Origin: Paracoccaceae bacterium
Lineage (GTDB): Bacteria; Pseudomonadota; Alphaproteobacteria; Rhodobacterales; Rhodobacteraceae
Direction of reading: 5' to 3'
Assembly: GCA_024636555.1 (NCBI GenBank)
Contig: JAGXGW010000022.1
Coordinates: 1-54,789 of the forward strand
Length of the DNA stretch: 54,789 nt
A program made the position numbers and the translations under genes. The notes beneath the pieces are model-generated. The model saw only the letters and a list, made by a program, of their open reading frames with translations, was not told the DNA's origin and did not search any database. Position 1 is the first letter of the stretch. The number at the start of each line of letters is the position of its first letter. This document shows, piece after piece, positions 25,357-34,121 of the stretch.

Positions 25357-27330
25357 TCACAACGGCCAGACGGCCAACAACAAAGGAATGCTGATGGCCA
25401 CGACCAGTATTTCCAGCGGCAGCCCAAGACGCCAGTAATCGCTGAAGCGGAAACCGCCGGGACCAAGGATCAGCGTGTTGTTCTGATGCCCGATCGGCGT
25501 AAGAAAGGCGCAGGACGCTCCGATTGCCACGGCCATCAGAAAGCTGTCCGCGTTCACCCCGAGGCTGGCTGAAATGCTCAGCGCGATGGGACACATCACC
25601 GCCGCCGTGGCCGCGTTGTTCATCACGTCGGACAAGAACATCGTCACCACCAACACAACCGCAAGGGCCGCTATCGCGTTGCCCTGCGCCACGATCTCCA
25701 CCAGAAACCCCGCCAGCACAGAGGCCGCGCCCGTTGCCTCCATCGCGCCCGCAACCGGGATGAGGGCCGCCAGCAAGACAACCACCGGCCAGTCGATGGC
25801 TGTGTAGACATCGCGCAGCGGAATGGTGCGCAGGATCATGGAGGCCAGAACGCCCAGCGCGAAAGACGCGGCAGCAGGCAGGAAACCCAGCGTGACCAGA
25901 AAGATGGCAGCGCCCATGATGACGCTGGACAAGATGGCCAGTCGCGTGTCGGGAATCCGCAATTCTCGCTCTCCCAGTGGGACGCAGCCATGCTCGTTGG
26001 CAAAATCGGTCAGGACTTCCGCCGGCCCCTGCATGAGCAGCAGATCGCCAGACTTCAGCTTGAGGGTCCGCAGCCGCGCGCGGGGTTTGCGCCCTTCGCG
26101 GGCCACCGCCAGAAGGTTCAGACCGTGACGCGAGCGCAGACGAATGTCGCGGGCGGAATGGCCCACGATGGTCGAAGCAGGCAGAACCGCCAGTTCACGC
26201 AGAACGATATCCTCGTCACGGCGGGTTCCCTCTTCTTCCTCCTTCTCTGCTTCTTCCTTCTCTTCTTCTTCCTTCTTGTCTTCGTCCTGATCAGGCTTTT
26301 TGCCGGCCCCTGAATCTGCCGACGGCGCCTCGATTTTTTCCACGACCGTGGCGCGTCCGGCTTTTAATGCCTGCTCTTTGTCGGCGTTGTCATCATTGTC
26401 AGCTTCGGCCGCAACCTCTTCCTCAACCTCTTTTTCCGAGGACACCCCCTGCTCTTCCAGCTTGATTCCGAAAGCCGACAAGGCTTCGGCCAGACCGTCA
26501 ACATCGGCCTCCAGCACAAGAATATCGTCTTTCTTGATCCGCCGCCCGCCATGCGGCGCGTTCATGTTCACCTCGTTGCGCACCAGCGCGACAATCTGCG
26601 CCTCGGCGTCAAGCTCGGATTCGATCTGGCGCAATGTCATGCCGACGGCTTTGCTTTTCTCAGGCACGCGCACCTCGGTCATGTAGGCACCGGTCTCGAA
26701 ACCCTCGCTGCTGCCGGATTTGCGCGCGGGCACCAGACGCCAGCCTACAAGAGCGACGAAGACAACGCCGACCAGCGCCACGGGCACACCGACATAGGCA
26801 AAATCGAACATCCGGAACGCCTCGAGCCCGGCATCGTTGCGAAAACCCGACACGATCAGGTTGGGCGGAGTGCCGATCAGCGTGGTCATCCCGCCGAGGA
26901 TGGTCCCGAAGGCCAGCGGCATCAGCACCTGCCCCGCAGTCATCTCCAGCCGCCCCGAGACCTGAATCGCGATGGGCATCAGCAAGGCCATTGCGCCGAC
27001 ATTGTTCATGAAGCCGGACAACAGCGCGCCCGCGCCCATCAGCGCCGCCAGAGTCACGATCCTGCCCGCGTTCCGGGGGATCACGCGACGCGCCAGCGTG
27101 TCCACCGCGCCGGATTGCTGCAAGGCATGGCTGAGCACCAGGATGCAGGCCACGGTAATCACCGCAGGATGGCCAAAGCCGGTAAACGCTTCGTCGCTTG
27201 GCACCAGCCCTGTCACAACACAGGCCATCAGCGCGGCAAGCGCCACGATATCGTGGCGTAACCGTCCCCAGACGAAGAGCGCCATCGTCAGAAACAGGAT
27301 TCCGAAGATCATGAGTTGCGGCACAGTCAT
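25357..27330 (-). CDS. SLC13/DASS-type permease with two TrkA-C domains and an acidic linker
   Basis: 657 residues, inner membrane. Two membrane halves (about 1-200 and 470-657) surround a cytoplasmic insert. TLIGTPPNLIVSGF and the second-half HQNNTLILGPGG region are the paired substrate/sodium hairpins of the ArsB/NhaD-SLC13 type. The insert has two RCK-C/TrkA-C domains (about 212-291 and 373-460). Between them is a highly charged, low-complexity stretch at 292-372 (for example KKEEEEKEEAEKEEEEG). The substrate is probably an anion such as dicarboxylate or sulfate, but this is inference. Start 27330 follows AAAGGGTAG and begins right at the first span. A BCCT gene lies upstream on the same strand. 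Confidence 0.8.
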   Translation of the reverse strand: MTVPQLMIFGILFLTMALFVWGRLRHDIVALAALMACVVTGLVPSDEAFTGFGHPAVITVACILVLSHALQQSGAVDTLARRVIPRNAGRIVTLAALMGAGALLSGFMNNVGAMALLMPIAIQVSGRLEMTAGQVLMPLAFGTILGGMTTLIGTPPNLIVSGFRNDAGLEAFRMFDFAYVGVPVALVGVVFVALVGWRLVPARKSGSSEGFETGAYMTEVRVPEKSKAVGMTLRQIESELDAEAQIVALVRNEVNMNAPHGGRRIKKDDILVLEADVDGLAEALSAFGIKLEEQGVSSEKEVEEEVAAEADNDDNADKEQALKAGRATVVEKIEAPSADSGAGKKPDQDEDKKEEEEKEEAEKEEEEGTRRDEDIVLRELAVLPASTIVGHSARDIRLRSRHGLNLLAVAREGRKPRARLRTLKLKSGDLLLMQGPAEVLTDFANEHGCVPLGERELRIPDTRLAILSSVIMGAAIFLVTLGFLPAAASFALGVLASMILRTIPLRDVYTAIDWPVVVLLAALIPVAGAMEATGAASVLAGFLVEIVAQGNAIAALAVVLVVTMFLSDVMNNAATAAVMCPIALSISASLGVNADSFLMAVAIGASCAFLTPIGHQNNTLILGPGGFRFSDYWRLGLPLEILVVAISIPLLLAVWPL

Positions 27331-27444
27331 CGGTGCTACCCTTTTCCAATGCCGGCCAGGGATCAGGGGAGGCTCAGCTATTTTTCCCGTGAGATCAATT
27401 AGCTGATCAGCAGACTTACGATTCTGCAACCACCCGTGAGAAGA

Positions 27445-27470
27445 GGGCGGCGGGCTTTCGCGCGCCGCCC
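27445..27470 (-). terminator. GC hairpin after the BCCT gene, possible terminator
   Basis: GGGCGGCGGGC, TTTC loop, GCGCGCCGCCC: an 11-pair stem with one mismatch, 32 bases past the BCCT stop. On the minus strand only TCTTCTC follows, so the U tract is weak and partial read-through into the SLC13 gene is possible. Confidence 0.4.
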
Positions 27471-27501
27471 CGAAAGACTGCCTTGCAAACTTGCGCCGCG
27501 A

Positions 27502-29172
27502 CTAGCGCGGTTCGTTCAACAACCCGCGCACAATGGAATAGCAGGCCCCCAGCAATACCAGCGTGAAGGGCAGCCCGGTCGAGACCGCCATCGCCTGCAA
27601 CGCGGCCAGCCCGCCGCCCAGCAGCAGCGCAATCGCCACCATGCCCTCGAACGAGGCCCAGAACACGCGCTGGATCACCGGCGCATTGGTTTTGCCGCCC
27701 GCCGCAATCGTATCAATCACCAGTGACCCCGAGTCAGATGAGGTGATGAAAAACACGATCACCAGAATGATCCCGATCAGCGAGGTCAGTCCGGTCAGCG
27801 GCAGATGGGTCAGCATCTCGAAAAGCTTCAGCTCCAACGCGGCGTCCTGCACCGTGGTCAGACCCTGATCGACAACCTGACTGATCGCGGTGCCACCAAG
27901 GGCGGTCATCCACAGCACCGACAACAGCGTCGGCACGATCAGCACGGCGATCAGGAACTCCCGCACTGTGCGGCCCCGCGAGACCCGCGCGATGAACATT
28001 CCCACAAAGGGTGACCAGCTGATCCACCACGCCCAATAGAATGCTGTCCAGCCGCTGGCAAAGTTGGAATCCTCACGCCCGAACGGCATCGACAGGGCCG
28101 GAAGGTTCTGCCCGTAGGCCGCTAGATTGGCAAAAAAGCCCGACAGGATAGAAAGAGTCGGACCGACCGCGATGACGAACACCAGCAGCAGGGCCGCCAG
28201 CGCCATGTTCACCTGCGACAGCAACTTCACACCGCCGTCCAGACCGCGCAGGACCGAGACAATGGCAATGGCGGTGATGACAATGATCAGCAGGATCAGA
28301 ACGGCGTTGGAGGTGCCCAGACCGAACAGGAAATCAAGCCCCGCGCTGGCCTGCTGCGCGCCGATACCCAGCGATGTCGCCAGACCGAACACCGTGGCCA
28401 GAACCGCCAGAATGTCGATCACATTGCCGGGCCAGCCCCAGATCCGCTCGCCGAAGATGGGATAAAAGGCAGAGCGCAGCGTCAGCGGCAGACCTTTGTT
28501 GTAGCTGAAAAGCGCCAGTGACAGCGCCACGACCGCGTAGATGGCCCAAGGATGCAGCCCCCAGTGGAAGATAGTGGCCGCCATACCGAGACGGCGCGCG
28601 GCGTCTGTATCGCCTTCGGCCCCGCCCAGCGGTGCCCAGTCGGTCCGCACCCCGTCCTCGCCGACGGTGATCCCGTCAAGGGCGGCCGAGAAATGCGACA
28701 TCGGCTCGGACACGCCGAAGAACATCAGCCCGATGCCCATACCGGCGGCGAACAGCATCGAGAACCAGCCCACGTAGGTGTAATCCGCCGTGGCATCCGG
28801 CCCGCCCAGCCGCACACGTCCCAGCGGAGACAGGATCAACGCGATGCAAAGTATCACGAAAATATTGCCGGAGAACAGGAAGAACCAGTCCAGATTGCCG
28901 GTTAGCCAGTCGCGCAAGCCGACGAACATGGGCTCTGCCTGCGTCTGGAAGGCGAGCGTCAGAAAGGTGAACAGCAGGATGGCGATGGCCGACACCGGAA
29001 ACACCGGATTGTGGATGTCGAGATCGAACACCCATTTGCTTGTGGTGAGATTGTCCTGACCGATCGTATAGTCGGTCTCGATGATCTCTGTATCCCCTTC
29101 GGGCTCGGGGATGGGTTCGACGCCCTCTGCCTCGATCTCTTCGGGCGGAGGTGTTTTGTCGTCGTCTGTCAT
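27502..29172 (-). CDS. BCCT-family betaine/choline/carnitine-type transporter
   Basis: 556 residues with about twelve spans after an acidic cytoplasmic N-terminus (1-45). GMGIG at 144-148, in FAAGMGIGLMFFGVSEP, is the glycine-rich sodium-linked stretch of BetP-like carriers. WAWWISWSPFVGMFIARVSR is the conserved Trp-rich helix 8 segment, and SSDSGSLVIDTIAAGG lies in helix 10. It would import quaternary ammonium or sulfonium solutes such as glycine betaine or DMSP with sodium. Substrate is not proven by sequence. A GC hairpin follows the stop. Confidence 0.9.
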   Translation of the reverse strand: MTDDDKTPPPEEIEAEGVEPIPEPEGDTEIIETDYTIGQDNLTTSKWVFDLDIHNPVFPVSAIAILLFTFLTLAFQTQAEPMFVGLRDWLTGNLDWFFLFSGNIFVILCIALILSPLGRVRLGGPDATADYTYVGWFSMLFAAGMGIGLMFFGVSEPMSHFSAALDGITVGEDGVRTDWAPLGGAEGDTDAARRLGMAATIFHWGLHPWAIYAVVALSLALFSYNKGLPLTLRSAFYPIFGERIWGWPGNVIDILAVLATVFGLATSLGIGAQQASAGLDFLFGLGTSNAVLILLIIVITAIAIVSVLRGLDGGVKLLSQVNMALAALLLVFVIAVGPTLSILSGFFANLAAYGQNLPALSMPFGREDSNFASGWTAFYWAWWISWSPFVGMFIARVSRGRTVREFLIAVLIVPTLLSVLWMTALGGTAISQVVDQGLTTVQDAALELKLFEMLTHLPLTGLTSLIGIILVIVFFITSSDSGSLVIDTIAAGGKTNAPVIQRVFWASFEGMVAIALLLGGGLAALQAMAVSTGLPFTLVLLGACYSIVRGLLNEPR

Positions 29173-29360
29173 AGCACTGTCCTTATTCTTGTGTATTTCT
29201 CACGGGCGGCGTTCTGGCGCTCACATCGTGACAAGAACCGGCGCGATCTTGCCGCAATCCGGAATCGGATTGGCCAAACTAGATGTTTCTGGGCAAAAAA
29301 GCAACCAAAGGGCGTTTACGGCTTTATCCAAGCATCTTCAGCCGCGTGCCTCGGGCAGCG

Positions 29361-30629
29361 TCACGCCTGCTGGACCTCGTCCAGCCGTGTGGCGATTCCG
29401 GCCCCCACAAGAGAGATGACCGCGAACAGCAGCAAGACCGGCGCCGGACCAAAAAGATCGGCGGCCAGCCCGAACAGCCCGCCCGCCAGCAGCGCAAAGC
29501 CGATCAGCGTGTTCGACAGCGCGGTATAGCGGGCGCGGAAATCATCCTCGGCCATATCGGTCAGATGCAGCTTGCGGCCCGCGCGTACGCCCTCATAGGC
29601 GATTTGCGCGGCGAAAATGGCCAGACCCGCGCCCCATGGCCCGCCCAGCCCGCCAAGGGCCAGCCCCACCGCCCCCGTCGCTGTCAGCGCAACGGCGGAC
29701 AGAGCGCCTGCGGCCATCAGGGTCTTGCGGCTGGAGCGGTCCGACAAACGGCCCCAGATATAGGCGGACAGGACAGCGGCAGCCGTCGAGGCCATGACCA
29801 TCGGTCCCAACTGGTCCAGCGCCCCGCCGCCGCTGGCCGAGGACAGCATGACGATAAAAGGCGGGGCCAGCGCCGTCACCGTCAGCGCGGCGCGCGCGGC
29901 GATGAATATCTGCAATTGCCGGTCATCCCTGAGCGGACGGACCAGCGCGGCGATCCCCGCAGGACGGGAGGGCGCATCGCCGTTCTGCGGTTCTTTCAAC
30001 CGCAGAAACAACAGACCGGCGAGACCGAACGCACCGCCCGCGATTGCAACGGCGGCGGCCAGCACCGGAACCGCCACGTCAAAGATGCCAAGGGCCATCA
30101 ACGCGCCGAACCCGAAGGCCACAACAGCGCCGACACCCGCCGCAAACCCCGTGACCGCGCCGCGCCGCCCTTTGGAAATGGTGCGGGCCAGCACATCCTT
30201 GTAGCTGACGGAGGCCGCGGACCGCGCCAAAGCCAGAAGCGCCACGAACCCCAGAATGCTCCATCCCGCGGCAGCACCCTCAAGCGTCAGCACGCAAGCC
30301 GCGATGCCAAAGCCCGCGAAACCCTGCACGAAGGCCCCGAGTGCCCACATCCGCTTGCGCTGGGACATCCGCTCGACCTTCTGCGCCAAAGCCAGCTGCG
30401 GCAGCAACGATCCCGCCTCCCGCACCGGCACCAGCGCTCCGATGAAAGCGCCGGGCGCGCCCAGAGCGGTCAGCAGCCATGACAGCACCAGCTTGGGATC
30501 AATCAACCCGTCCGCCGATTTGGTCAGCACCAGCGCGGCGGTGTGGACCAGACCGTTCTGCGCTTCCTCGCGGTCCAGTGCGGCAGGGTCGGAATTGGTC
30601 AGGCGGGCAAAGGCCGGGATCAGCGTCAT
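29361..30629 (-). CDS. MFS transporter
   Basis: 422 residues, about twelve membrane spans. The segments DLFGPAPVLLLFAVISLVGA and YIWGRLSDRSSRKTLM (a GxxxDRxxRK-like loop between helices) support the major facilitator superfamily. Start 30629 is preceded by GAGGA and leads to a 24-residue cytoplasmic N-terminus. It follows the GGCT-like gene by 19 bases, so the two are probably one transcript; an exporter for the product of that gene, or of the divergent amidoligase cluster, would make sense but is inference. No substrate can be named. Confidence 0.82.
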   Translation of the reverse strand: MTLIPAFARLTNSDPAALDREEAQNGLVHTAALVLTKSADGLIDPKLVLSWLLTALGAPGAFIGALVPVREAGSLLPQLALAQKVERMSQRKRMWALGAFVQGFAGFGIAACVLTLEGAAAGWSILGFVALLALARSAASVSYKDVLARTISKGRRGAVTGFAAGVGAVVAFGFGALMALGIFDVAVPVLAAAVAIAGGAFGLAGLLFLRLKEPQNGDAPSRPAGIAALVRPLRDDRQLQIFIAARAALTVTALAPPFIVMLSSASGGGALDQLGPMVMASTAAAVLSAYIWGRLSDRSSRKTLMAAGALSAVALTATGAVGLALGGLGGPWGAGLAIFAAQIAYEGVRAGRKLHLTDMAEDDFRARYTALSNTLIGFALLAGGLFGLAADLFGPAPVLLLFAVISLVGAGIATRLDEVQQA

Positions 30630-30648
30630 GTAGTATCCTCGAAACGGT

Positions 30649-31083
30649 TCAGGGTAAGGTGTAGGGCAACCGCCGGTAAACCCAAGCCGTGGTGCCATCG
30701 TCCAATGTCATGACGTCACGGCGATACCGCTCTCCCAGACGCTCGTAGCGGTCCAGCCGCAACAGGCCCTCATCATCGGTTTCAAACACCCTGCCCTGCA
30801 GAACGACCCCCGGCGCGGGCAAGATATCGCGCCCCGCGCGGCGCATATCGGGCAGACGCGCCGCGCTGGATGGGACAGGCTGCCCCACCACAAGCAGTCG
30901 CACGATCGGATTGGTCAGGGTCGCATAGCCGAAGACGCGGTACGGCCCGTCATCCAGCCCGGCTTGCGCCTGTTCCATCGCCGGTGTCACAGGCGGCAGG
31001 TAGACCGGCCAGTGCCAGATTGTCAGCCAAAGCGCCACGAACAGCACCAGACCGGCCAGCCATGCGGCCCCCTTGCGCCTCAT
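30649..31083 (-). CDS. Gamma-glutamylcyclotransferase (GGCT/AIG2)-like protein with N-terminal membrane anchor
   Basis: 144 residues. An N-terminal hydrophobic helix (AAWLAGLVLFVALWLTIW) anchors the protein in the membrane or acts as an uncleaved signal. The rest has the GGCT/AIG2 pattern: YRVFGYATLTNP (the YGSL-like substrate loop), then VLQGRVFETDDEGLLRLDRY and E, where the acidic residues fit the family's catalytic glutamate region. Family members release 5-oxoproline from gamma-glutamyl compounds. Start 31083 (MRRKGAAW) is 59 bases from the divergent amidoligase ATG. Topology suggests a periplasmic domain. Confidence 0.7.
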   Translation of the reverse strand: MRRKGAAWLAGLVLFVALWLTIWHWPVYLPPVTPAMEQAQAGLDDGPYRVFGYATLTNPIVRLLVVGQPVPSSAARLPDMRRAGRDILPAPGVVLQGRVFETDDEGLLRLDRYERLGERYRRDVMTLDDGTTAWVYRRLPYTLP

Positions 31084-31114
31084 GCGGCACCGCCCGTTTC
31101 CGCAAGGGCGTATG

Positions 31115-31142
31115 TTGCTATCTTCGGTTGCTTTCTCATAAT
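31115..31142 (+). promoter_or_regulatory. Possible promoter of the amidoligase gene
   Basis: TTGCTA at 31115-31120, 16-base spacer, CATAAT at 31137-31142. Predicted initiation would be at about 31149, inside the annotated ORF, which argues either for a different promoter or for a start codon downstream (TTG near 31175, preceded by GAAGG). The spacer between the divergent genes is only 59 bases. Confidence 0.35.
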
Positions 31143-32174
31143 ATGCATTCACACGCTGAAACTTTCGAAGGCGCAACCCCTTTGCCCAACCTGACCGCTC
31201 AGAAAAATCGCATCCCCAAGGACCATTTCTGGCCCTTGCCCAAACCGAAAACACACAACGGCAAACCGCGCCGCACCGGGGTCGAGATCGAATTCACCAA
31301 TCTGACCGAAACCGAGACGGCGGAAATCGTGCAGAACCTCTGGGGTGGCCGGATCGATGCGGAAACAGCGCATGAGGTAACGGTCCACGACACCGAACTC
31401 GGTACGGTAAGGATCGAGCTTGATTTCGCCCTGCGCGACCGGACGGGCAGCATCATCGCAGACAAGTTGCTGCAATGGTCGCGCGCGGTTGTTCCCATCG
31501 AGATCGTTACCGCCCCCCTGCGCGAGGATGAATTGCCGCGCGTCGAGACCCTGATCGACGCCTTGGTCGCGGCCGGCGCGGAAGGCTCGCAGGACGGTGT
31601 GCTCTACGGCTTCGGCGTGCATCTGAATACCGAAATTGCCGGCGGGACGGCAGCGGACATCCTGCCCGTCGTGCGCGCCTATGCCCTGATGGAAGACTGG
31701 TTGCGCGCCATTGATCCTGTCGATCCGTCGCGGCGGCTGTTGCCCTTTGTCGATCCATGGCCGCGCCGCCTGATCGATGTGCTGGCGGTGGATGGCCCCT
31801 CGTGGGGTCTGGACGATCTGGCGCAGTTCTATGCCGATCTGACGCCGACGCGGAACCGCGGGCTGGATCTGCTGCCGTTGCTGGACCATCTGCGCGGCGA
31901 AATCATCGCCGAAACGATCGACAAGGAAAAACTGAAAGGCGGCCGTCCGACCTACCATTACCGCCTGCCAGAGGCGCGTCTGGGCGCGGCTGACTGGTCG
32001 CTGGCCTATGAATGGAACCGCTGGATTCTGTTGGAGCGCGTGGCGGAAAATCCGTCTTTGCTGAACGAACTGGCTGAAAAATGGGTCGATCATCGTAGCG
32101 CGCTGACAAGCCTGCGCAGCGATTGGGCCAAGACGGTGAACGAGATTCTGGCAAACGCGCCGATCTGGACATGA
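31143..32174 (+). CDS. Putative amidoligase (glutamine-synthetase-like COOH-NH2 ligase)
   Basis: 343 residues. RRTGVEIEFTNLTE near residue 45 is the strand that carries the first acidic metal/ATP ligands in the amidoligase family, and YGFGVHLNTEI around 165 matches the following GxHxN/H strand. The family is predicted to form amide bonds with ATP to make peptide-like small molecules or modify proteins. The next gene is a C26 glutamine-amidotransferase-like peptidase, a neighbourhood recorded for this family, and a GGCT-like gene is divergent. The start is uncertain: ATG 31143 has no Shine-Dalgarno sequence, and the conserved part begins about 35 residues later. Product unknown. Confidence 0.75.
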   Translation: MHSHAETFEGATPLPNLTAQKNRIPKDHFWPLPKPKTHNGKPRRTGVEIEFTNLTETETAEIVQNLWGGRIDAETAHEVTVHDTELGTVRIELDFALRDRTGSIIADKLLQWSRAVVPIEIVTAPLREDELPRVETLIDALVAAGAEGSQDGVLYGFGVHLNTEIAGGTAADILPVVRAYALMEDWLRAIDPVDPSRRLLPFVDPWPRRLIDVLAVDGPSWGLDDLAQFYADLTPTRNRGLDLLPLLDHLRGEIIAETIDKEKLKGGRPTYHYRLPEARLGAADWSLAYEWNRWILLERVAENPSLLNELAEKWVDHRSALTSLRSDWAKTVNEILANAPIWT

Positions 32175-32198
32175 GGCCTTTGATATGAAGCGGCCCGT

Positions 32199-32900
32199 AT
32201 GAGACCCTGTATCGGTGTCACCACCTCACGCCGCACGGGATGGCGCGTTTTTCCCTTCATCGCGGCAAATATCTGGCTGGCCGGAGGCCGGGCGCTGCGC
32301 TGGGATTCGGGGCGCGAGGCGGATCTTGCCGCCGTGGCGGGGCTTGTCGTCGGCGGTGGGGATGATGTCTCGCCGATGCTCTACCACGGCGAGCTTGTGG
32401 CCGAGGCGCGGCTTGATCCTGACCGCGACGCGCTGGAGCGGCGGCTGGTGCTGGAAGCCCTCGCCGCAGGCAAGCCTGTGCTGGGGATCTGTCGCGGGGC
32501 GCAGATGCTGAACATCGCGCAGGGCGGCAATCTGCATCAGCGCGCCTATGACCATTACGCCGACAGCCGCCAGTATCGCACCATCCTGCCGCGCAAGACC
32601 GTCTCGATTGTGGAACAGACGGGGCTGGCGCGTATTGCAGGCACCGCGCCGATGCGCGTGAATGCGCTGCACAGTCAGGCGGTGGACCGGTTGGGCAGCG
32701 GCCTACGGGTCGCCGCGCGCGACGAGGGCGGCATGATACAGGCGATCGAGCGGACAGAGCCGCCCTTTGCCATAGGGGTGCAGTGGCACCCTGAATATCT
32801 GTTCTACGCCCGCCGCCAGCGCGCCCTGTTCCGCGCGGTGGTCAAAGCGGCACTGCACTCGCAGGCCGATCCCGTGGACATAGCCGATCAAAGCGTCTAA
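32199..32900 (+). CDS. Class I glutamine-amidotransferase-like peptidase C26 (gamma-glutamyl hydrolase type)
   Basis: 233 residues. The triad is visible: nucleophile in VLGICRGAQMLN, and His/Glu in GVQWHPEYLF near the C-terminus. GLVVGGGDDVSPMLY is the oxyanion-region motif typical of the PuuD-like gamma-glutamyl-GABA hydrolase group. Here it probably cleaves a gamma-glutamyl or similar amide made by the adjacent amidoligase (24 bases upstream). The next gene starts 10 bases after its stop. Confidence 0.85.
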   Translation: MRPCIGVTTSRRTGWRVFPFIAANIWLAGGRALRWDSGREADLAAVAGLVVGGGDDVSPMLYHGELVAEARLDPDRDALERRLVLEALAAGKPVLGICRGAQMLNIAQGGNLHQRAYDHYADSRQYRTILPRKTVSIVEQTGLARIAGTAPMRVNALHSQAVDRLGSGLRVAARDEGGMIQAIERTEPPFAIGVQWHPEYLFYARRQRALFRAVVKAALHSQADPVDIADQSV

Positions 32901-32910
32901 CCCTGCGCCC

Positions 32911-33669
32911 ATGTTGAACATACTCCGTCATGACGGGCCGGAAGGCCCGACACCGCTTCTGATCGCGCATGGTCTTTATGGCTCGGCGCGCAACTGGGGT
33001 GTGATCGCCAAGCGCCTGTCCAGCGACCGGACCGTGATCGCGGTCGATATGCGCAATCACGGCACCAGCCCCTGGCATGACAGTCATAGCTATCCCGACA
33101 TGGCCGGGGATCTGGCCGAGGTGATCCGCGCCCACGGCGCCCCCATGGCGGTTCTGGGTCATTCGATGGGGGGCAAGGCCGCGATGGTGCTGGCGCTCAC
33201 CGCACCCGATCTGGTGGCCAACCTGATCGTGGGCGATATCGCCCCCGTCGCCTATGAGCACGACCAAATCCCCTACATCCGCGCAATGCAGGCGGTTGAC
33301 CTGTCACGGGTCGAGAAGCGATCGGATGCCGAGGCGCAACTGGCCGAACTGGTGGATGCCCCGACCCTGCCTGCTTTTTTCACGCAATCGCTTGATCTGA
33401 AAGAAAAACGCTGGCGGCTCAATCTTGAGGTTCTGGCTGCGCAGATGCCGCATATCCTTGGCTTTCCGGAACAGGAGGGCACCTATTCAGGGCCGACGCT
33501 GTTTCTGACAGGGGCCGCCTCGCATTACGTACAGCCCGAGCATCGCGTGCGAATCAAGGCGCTGTTTCCGGCGGCGCGCTTTGCGAAGATTCCCGGTGCA
33601 GGCCACTGGTTGCATGCCGAGAAGCCGCGCGAGTTCGAAGCGGCCGTGCGGGCGTGGCTGGCCGGTTGA
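32911..33669 (+). CDS. Alpha/beta hydrolase (YbfF-like esterase)
   Basis: 252 residues. LLIAHGLYGSARNWGVIAKR carries the oxyanion-hole HG motif, LGHSMGGKAAM the nucleophile serine, and GAGHWLHAEKP the catalytic histidine. It is similar in type to the YbfF thioesterase/esterase family and is cytoplasmic. It starts 10 bases after the C26 peptidase stop and is likely co-translated with the amidoligase cluster, but YbfF-like genes also occur alone, so a link to the pathway is only suggested by position. Confidence 0.85.
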   Translation: MLNILRHDGPEGPTPLLIAHGLYGSARNWGVIAKRLSSDRTVIAVDMRNHGTSPWHDSHSYPDMAGDLAEVIRAHGAPMAVLGHSMGGKAAMVLALTAPDLVANLIVGDIAPVAYEHDQIPYIRAMQAVDLSRVEKRSDAEAQLAELVDAPTLPAFFTQSLDLKEKRWRLNLEVLAAQMPHILGFPEQEGTYSGPTLFLTGAASHYVQPEHRVRIKALFPAARFAKIPGAGHWLHAEKPREFEAAVRAWLAG

Positions 33670-33679
33670 CCAATGCCAT

Positions 33680-33714
33680 ACGGGGCATGCATCACAGCAC
33701 GCCCCGTCAGTTTT
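33680..33714 (+). terminator. Probable terminator of the amidoligase cluster
   Basis: ACGGGGC at 33680-33686 pairs with GCCCCGT at 33701-33707, followed by CAGTTTTC. It begins 11 bases after the hydrolase stop. The loop is 14 bases and the T tract is short, so strength is moderate. Confidence 0.5.
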
Positions 33715-33807
33715 CGGAACGGCGGCGGCCCCAACGGGGACCCCTCCCACGCACCGCCACCGCTCCACCTGCCCCGAAAGGCAGGATCCCTGAAATGTTG
33801 CTATGCC

Positions 33808-33993
33808 TCAGCCACGCTCATACAGCGCCCGTGTGACAAGCCATGTGACGGGCACCGCCAGCACAAAGCCCAAAGCGGCCGTAATCAGGATCGGATAGAG
33901 CGTGTCGAACCCCGAGACCAGCGCCGCGATCACACCGATGCCTGCCAAGGTCGAGCCGATGAAAAGATGAAGAATGAGACCCAAACGCAGCAT
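33808..33993 (-). CDS. Small two-helix membrane protein
   Basis: 61 residues: MLRLGLILHLFIGSTLAGIG and a second hydrophobic segment, LITAALGFVLAVPVTWLVTR, joined by a short loop. It resembles a short membrane protein common in Rhodobacterales that is often mislabelled as CTP synthetase; no enzyme motif is present. It stands alone with its own upstream gap. Function unknown. Confidence 0.65.
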   Translation of the reverse strand: MLRLGLILHLFIGSTLAGIGVIAALVSGFDTLYPILITAALGFVLAVPVTWLVTRALYERG

Positions 33994-34121
33994 GGCGCGG
34001 CTCCTTACAGTGATGAACTACGCCTTAAGTAGATCATCGCGGAACCGCACACCTTGATCTGTGTCAGACACGCGCATCGTAGAGCTGTGTTTACGCGGAA
34101 ATTATCGCGCGCCGGAGCCGA

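Noticed and set aside
33808..33993. CTP synthetase
   Set aside because: A label often attached to this short protein; 61 residues with two membrane helices cannot be that enzyme.
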